Shown here in pieces: positions 63,236 through 64,000 of a stretch of 64,000 bases of DNA. Under the pieces are notes generated by a model. That model had not been told where the DNA came from and did not search any database. It worked only from the letters and a program-made list of their open reading frames with translations. The DNA comes from Thoreauomyces humboldtii. Taxonomy: Eukaryota > Chytridiomycota > Chytridiomycetes > Spizellomycetales > Powellomycetaceae. Within the stretch, counting starts at the first letter, position 1; each line of letters begins with the position of its first letter. A program made the position numbers and the translations under genes. The stretch is from the NCBI GenBank assembly GCA_027596035.1, contig JADGJA010000008.1:25070-89069 (forward strand), written 5' to 3'.

Positions 63236-64000
63236 CTATGCTCCGATCTGATGACCGACTCTGGCCTTGATCTCCTTGACGGTGACCGGTATCCGATGGT
63301 CTTCTGCCTCACTCTTGTGCAACATCAGCAGCACCAATAGCACAGGCAAATGGACCAGACTCCCAAAAAACAGTGTCCTGGCTGTCTTGTCACCGGGGGC
63401 CCGCCAGAACCTACAGGCCTGGTATACCAGGTAGCCGTTGACGATGGTCGAGTCGAGGGCGAACCACCAGGTCGTCATGTCCAGTCCCGGGACGATCCAG
63501 CACAGCGGCACCAGCGTGACGGCGTGACGGAGACTGACGCGGGCGTTGAGGGCCGGGTCCGTGACCGACATCATCCGATATCCCGCCTTGCTGTAGTCCG
63601 GTCGGAGGTTCCAAGAGAGCGAGTTGAAGTGAGGGAACTGCCACGCGTACAAGATGGCGCCCATGACGACGGCTCCCGGGTCGAGAGTTCCCGTGGCGGC
63701 TGCCCAGCCCATCATTGGAGGTATGGCGCCCACCACGGCCCCGAGCCACGTGTTGGCGATGCTGGTGCGTTTCATGGGAGTGTAGACGCCCGCGTAGAGA
63801 ACAAGGTTTGCAGCTCCAAGGCACGCCGTGAGTGGGTTGACGAACGCTGCGAGGACGCCGACACCTCCGACTCCGCCCACAACACCCGCCGTGAAGGCGT
63901 GCAGAGGACTGAGAGCTTGCTGAACCATGACCCTTTGACGTGTCCGTGCCATCTGCGCATCGTAAGGCGCCTCCACCCACTGGTTGAATGTATTTGCGGC
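63236..64000 (-). CDS. COX10: Protoheme IX farnesyltransferase (Cox10), N-terminus beyond the window
   Basis: The frame is open from the right edge for 254 residues to TAG 63238–63236. The first UbiA-family motif NQWVEAPYDAQMART lies at the very edge (substrate and Mg-binding). The second acidic motif is in LRPDYSKAGYRMMSV. About seven TM helices are visible. The enzyme adds a farnesyl group to heme b, making heme O for cytochrome c oxidase in the inner mitochondrial membrane. The missing part is the presequence and first helix or two. Confidence 0.95.
   Translation of the reverse strand, partial: AANTFNQWVEAPYDAQMARTRQRVMVQQALSPLHAFTAGVVGGVGGVGVLAAFVNPLTACLGAANLVLYAGVYTPMKRTSIANTWLGAVVGAIPPMMGWAAATGTLDPGAVVMGAILYAWQFPHFNSLSWNLRPDYSKAGYRMMSVTDPALNARVSLRHAVTLVPLCWIVPGLDMTTWWFALDSTIVNGYLVYQACRFWRAPGDKTARTLFFGSLVHLPVLLVLLMLHKSEAEDHRIPVTVKEIKARVGHQIGA

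Overview
The window is nuclear DNA from a fungus. Almost every gene is split by short GT–AG introns, mostly 55–95 nt. Genes lie close together on both strands, often with divergent promoters of 250–500 bp. The recognisable proteins form a fungal set: Met17, UVDE, Zwf1, Los1/exportin-T, Pfs2, Rrp4, Smc5, Nam2 and a class II HDAC with an Arb2 tail. Complex I is present (24 kDa subunit), which argues against a Saccharomyces-type yeast. A class A (rhodopsin-like) GPCR is unusual for Dikarya, so an early-diverging, chytrid-like fungus is my best guess. That placement is an inference. No rRNA, tRNA, transposon or CRISPR array was seen.

Layout. 1–5.6 kb: end of an Mtm1-type mitochondrial carrier, MET17, a small RS-rich protein, and a C2H2 zinc-finger gene with an apparent 1-nt frameshift. 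6–10.3 kb: mitochondrial cytochrome b5 reductase and a seven-exon class A GPCR, both on the minus strand, plus a doubtful small gene. 10.7–13 kb: two convergent four-TM paralogues with identical intron positions. 13–19 kb: UVDE, V-ATPase subunit F, TFIIF alpha. 19–27 kb: a secreted protein, MsrA, a DUF962/Mpo1-like protein, G6PDH and a probably GPI-anchored trehalase. 27–36.6 kb: an EI24/Rrt8-like membrane protein, a Ppx1-like exopolyphosphatase, exportin-T and Pfs2. 36.9–37.7 kb: a decayed gene on the minus strand. 37.9–42.7 kb: a PB1-domain protein ending in an LIR-like motif, a partial copy of the first exon and promoter of the four-TM gene from 12.8 kb, an aldo-keto reductase and Rrp4. 43.4–54 kb: a WD40 protein, the 21-exon SMC5, the complex I 24 kDa subunit and eIF3h. 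54–64 kb: mitochondrial LeuRS, a class II HDAC, an unidentified 247-aa protein and the C-terminal part of Cox10.

Most genes are unrelated housekeeping genes, and there is no biosynthetic cluster. The items most likely to be new are the GPCR at 7.7–9.2 kb, the four-TM family with its dispersed promoter-plus-exon copy, and the PB1/LIR protein. Gene models were built by hand from splice sites, reading-frame continuity and family motifs. Every exon set quoted sums to a whole number of codons unless stated otherwise.
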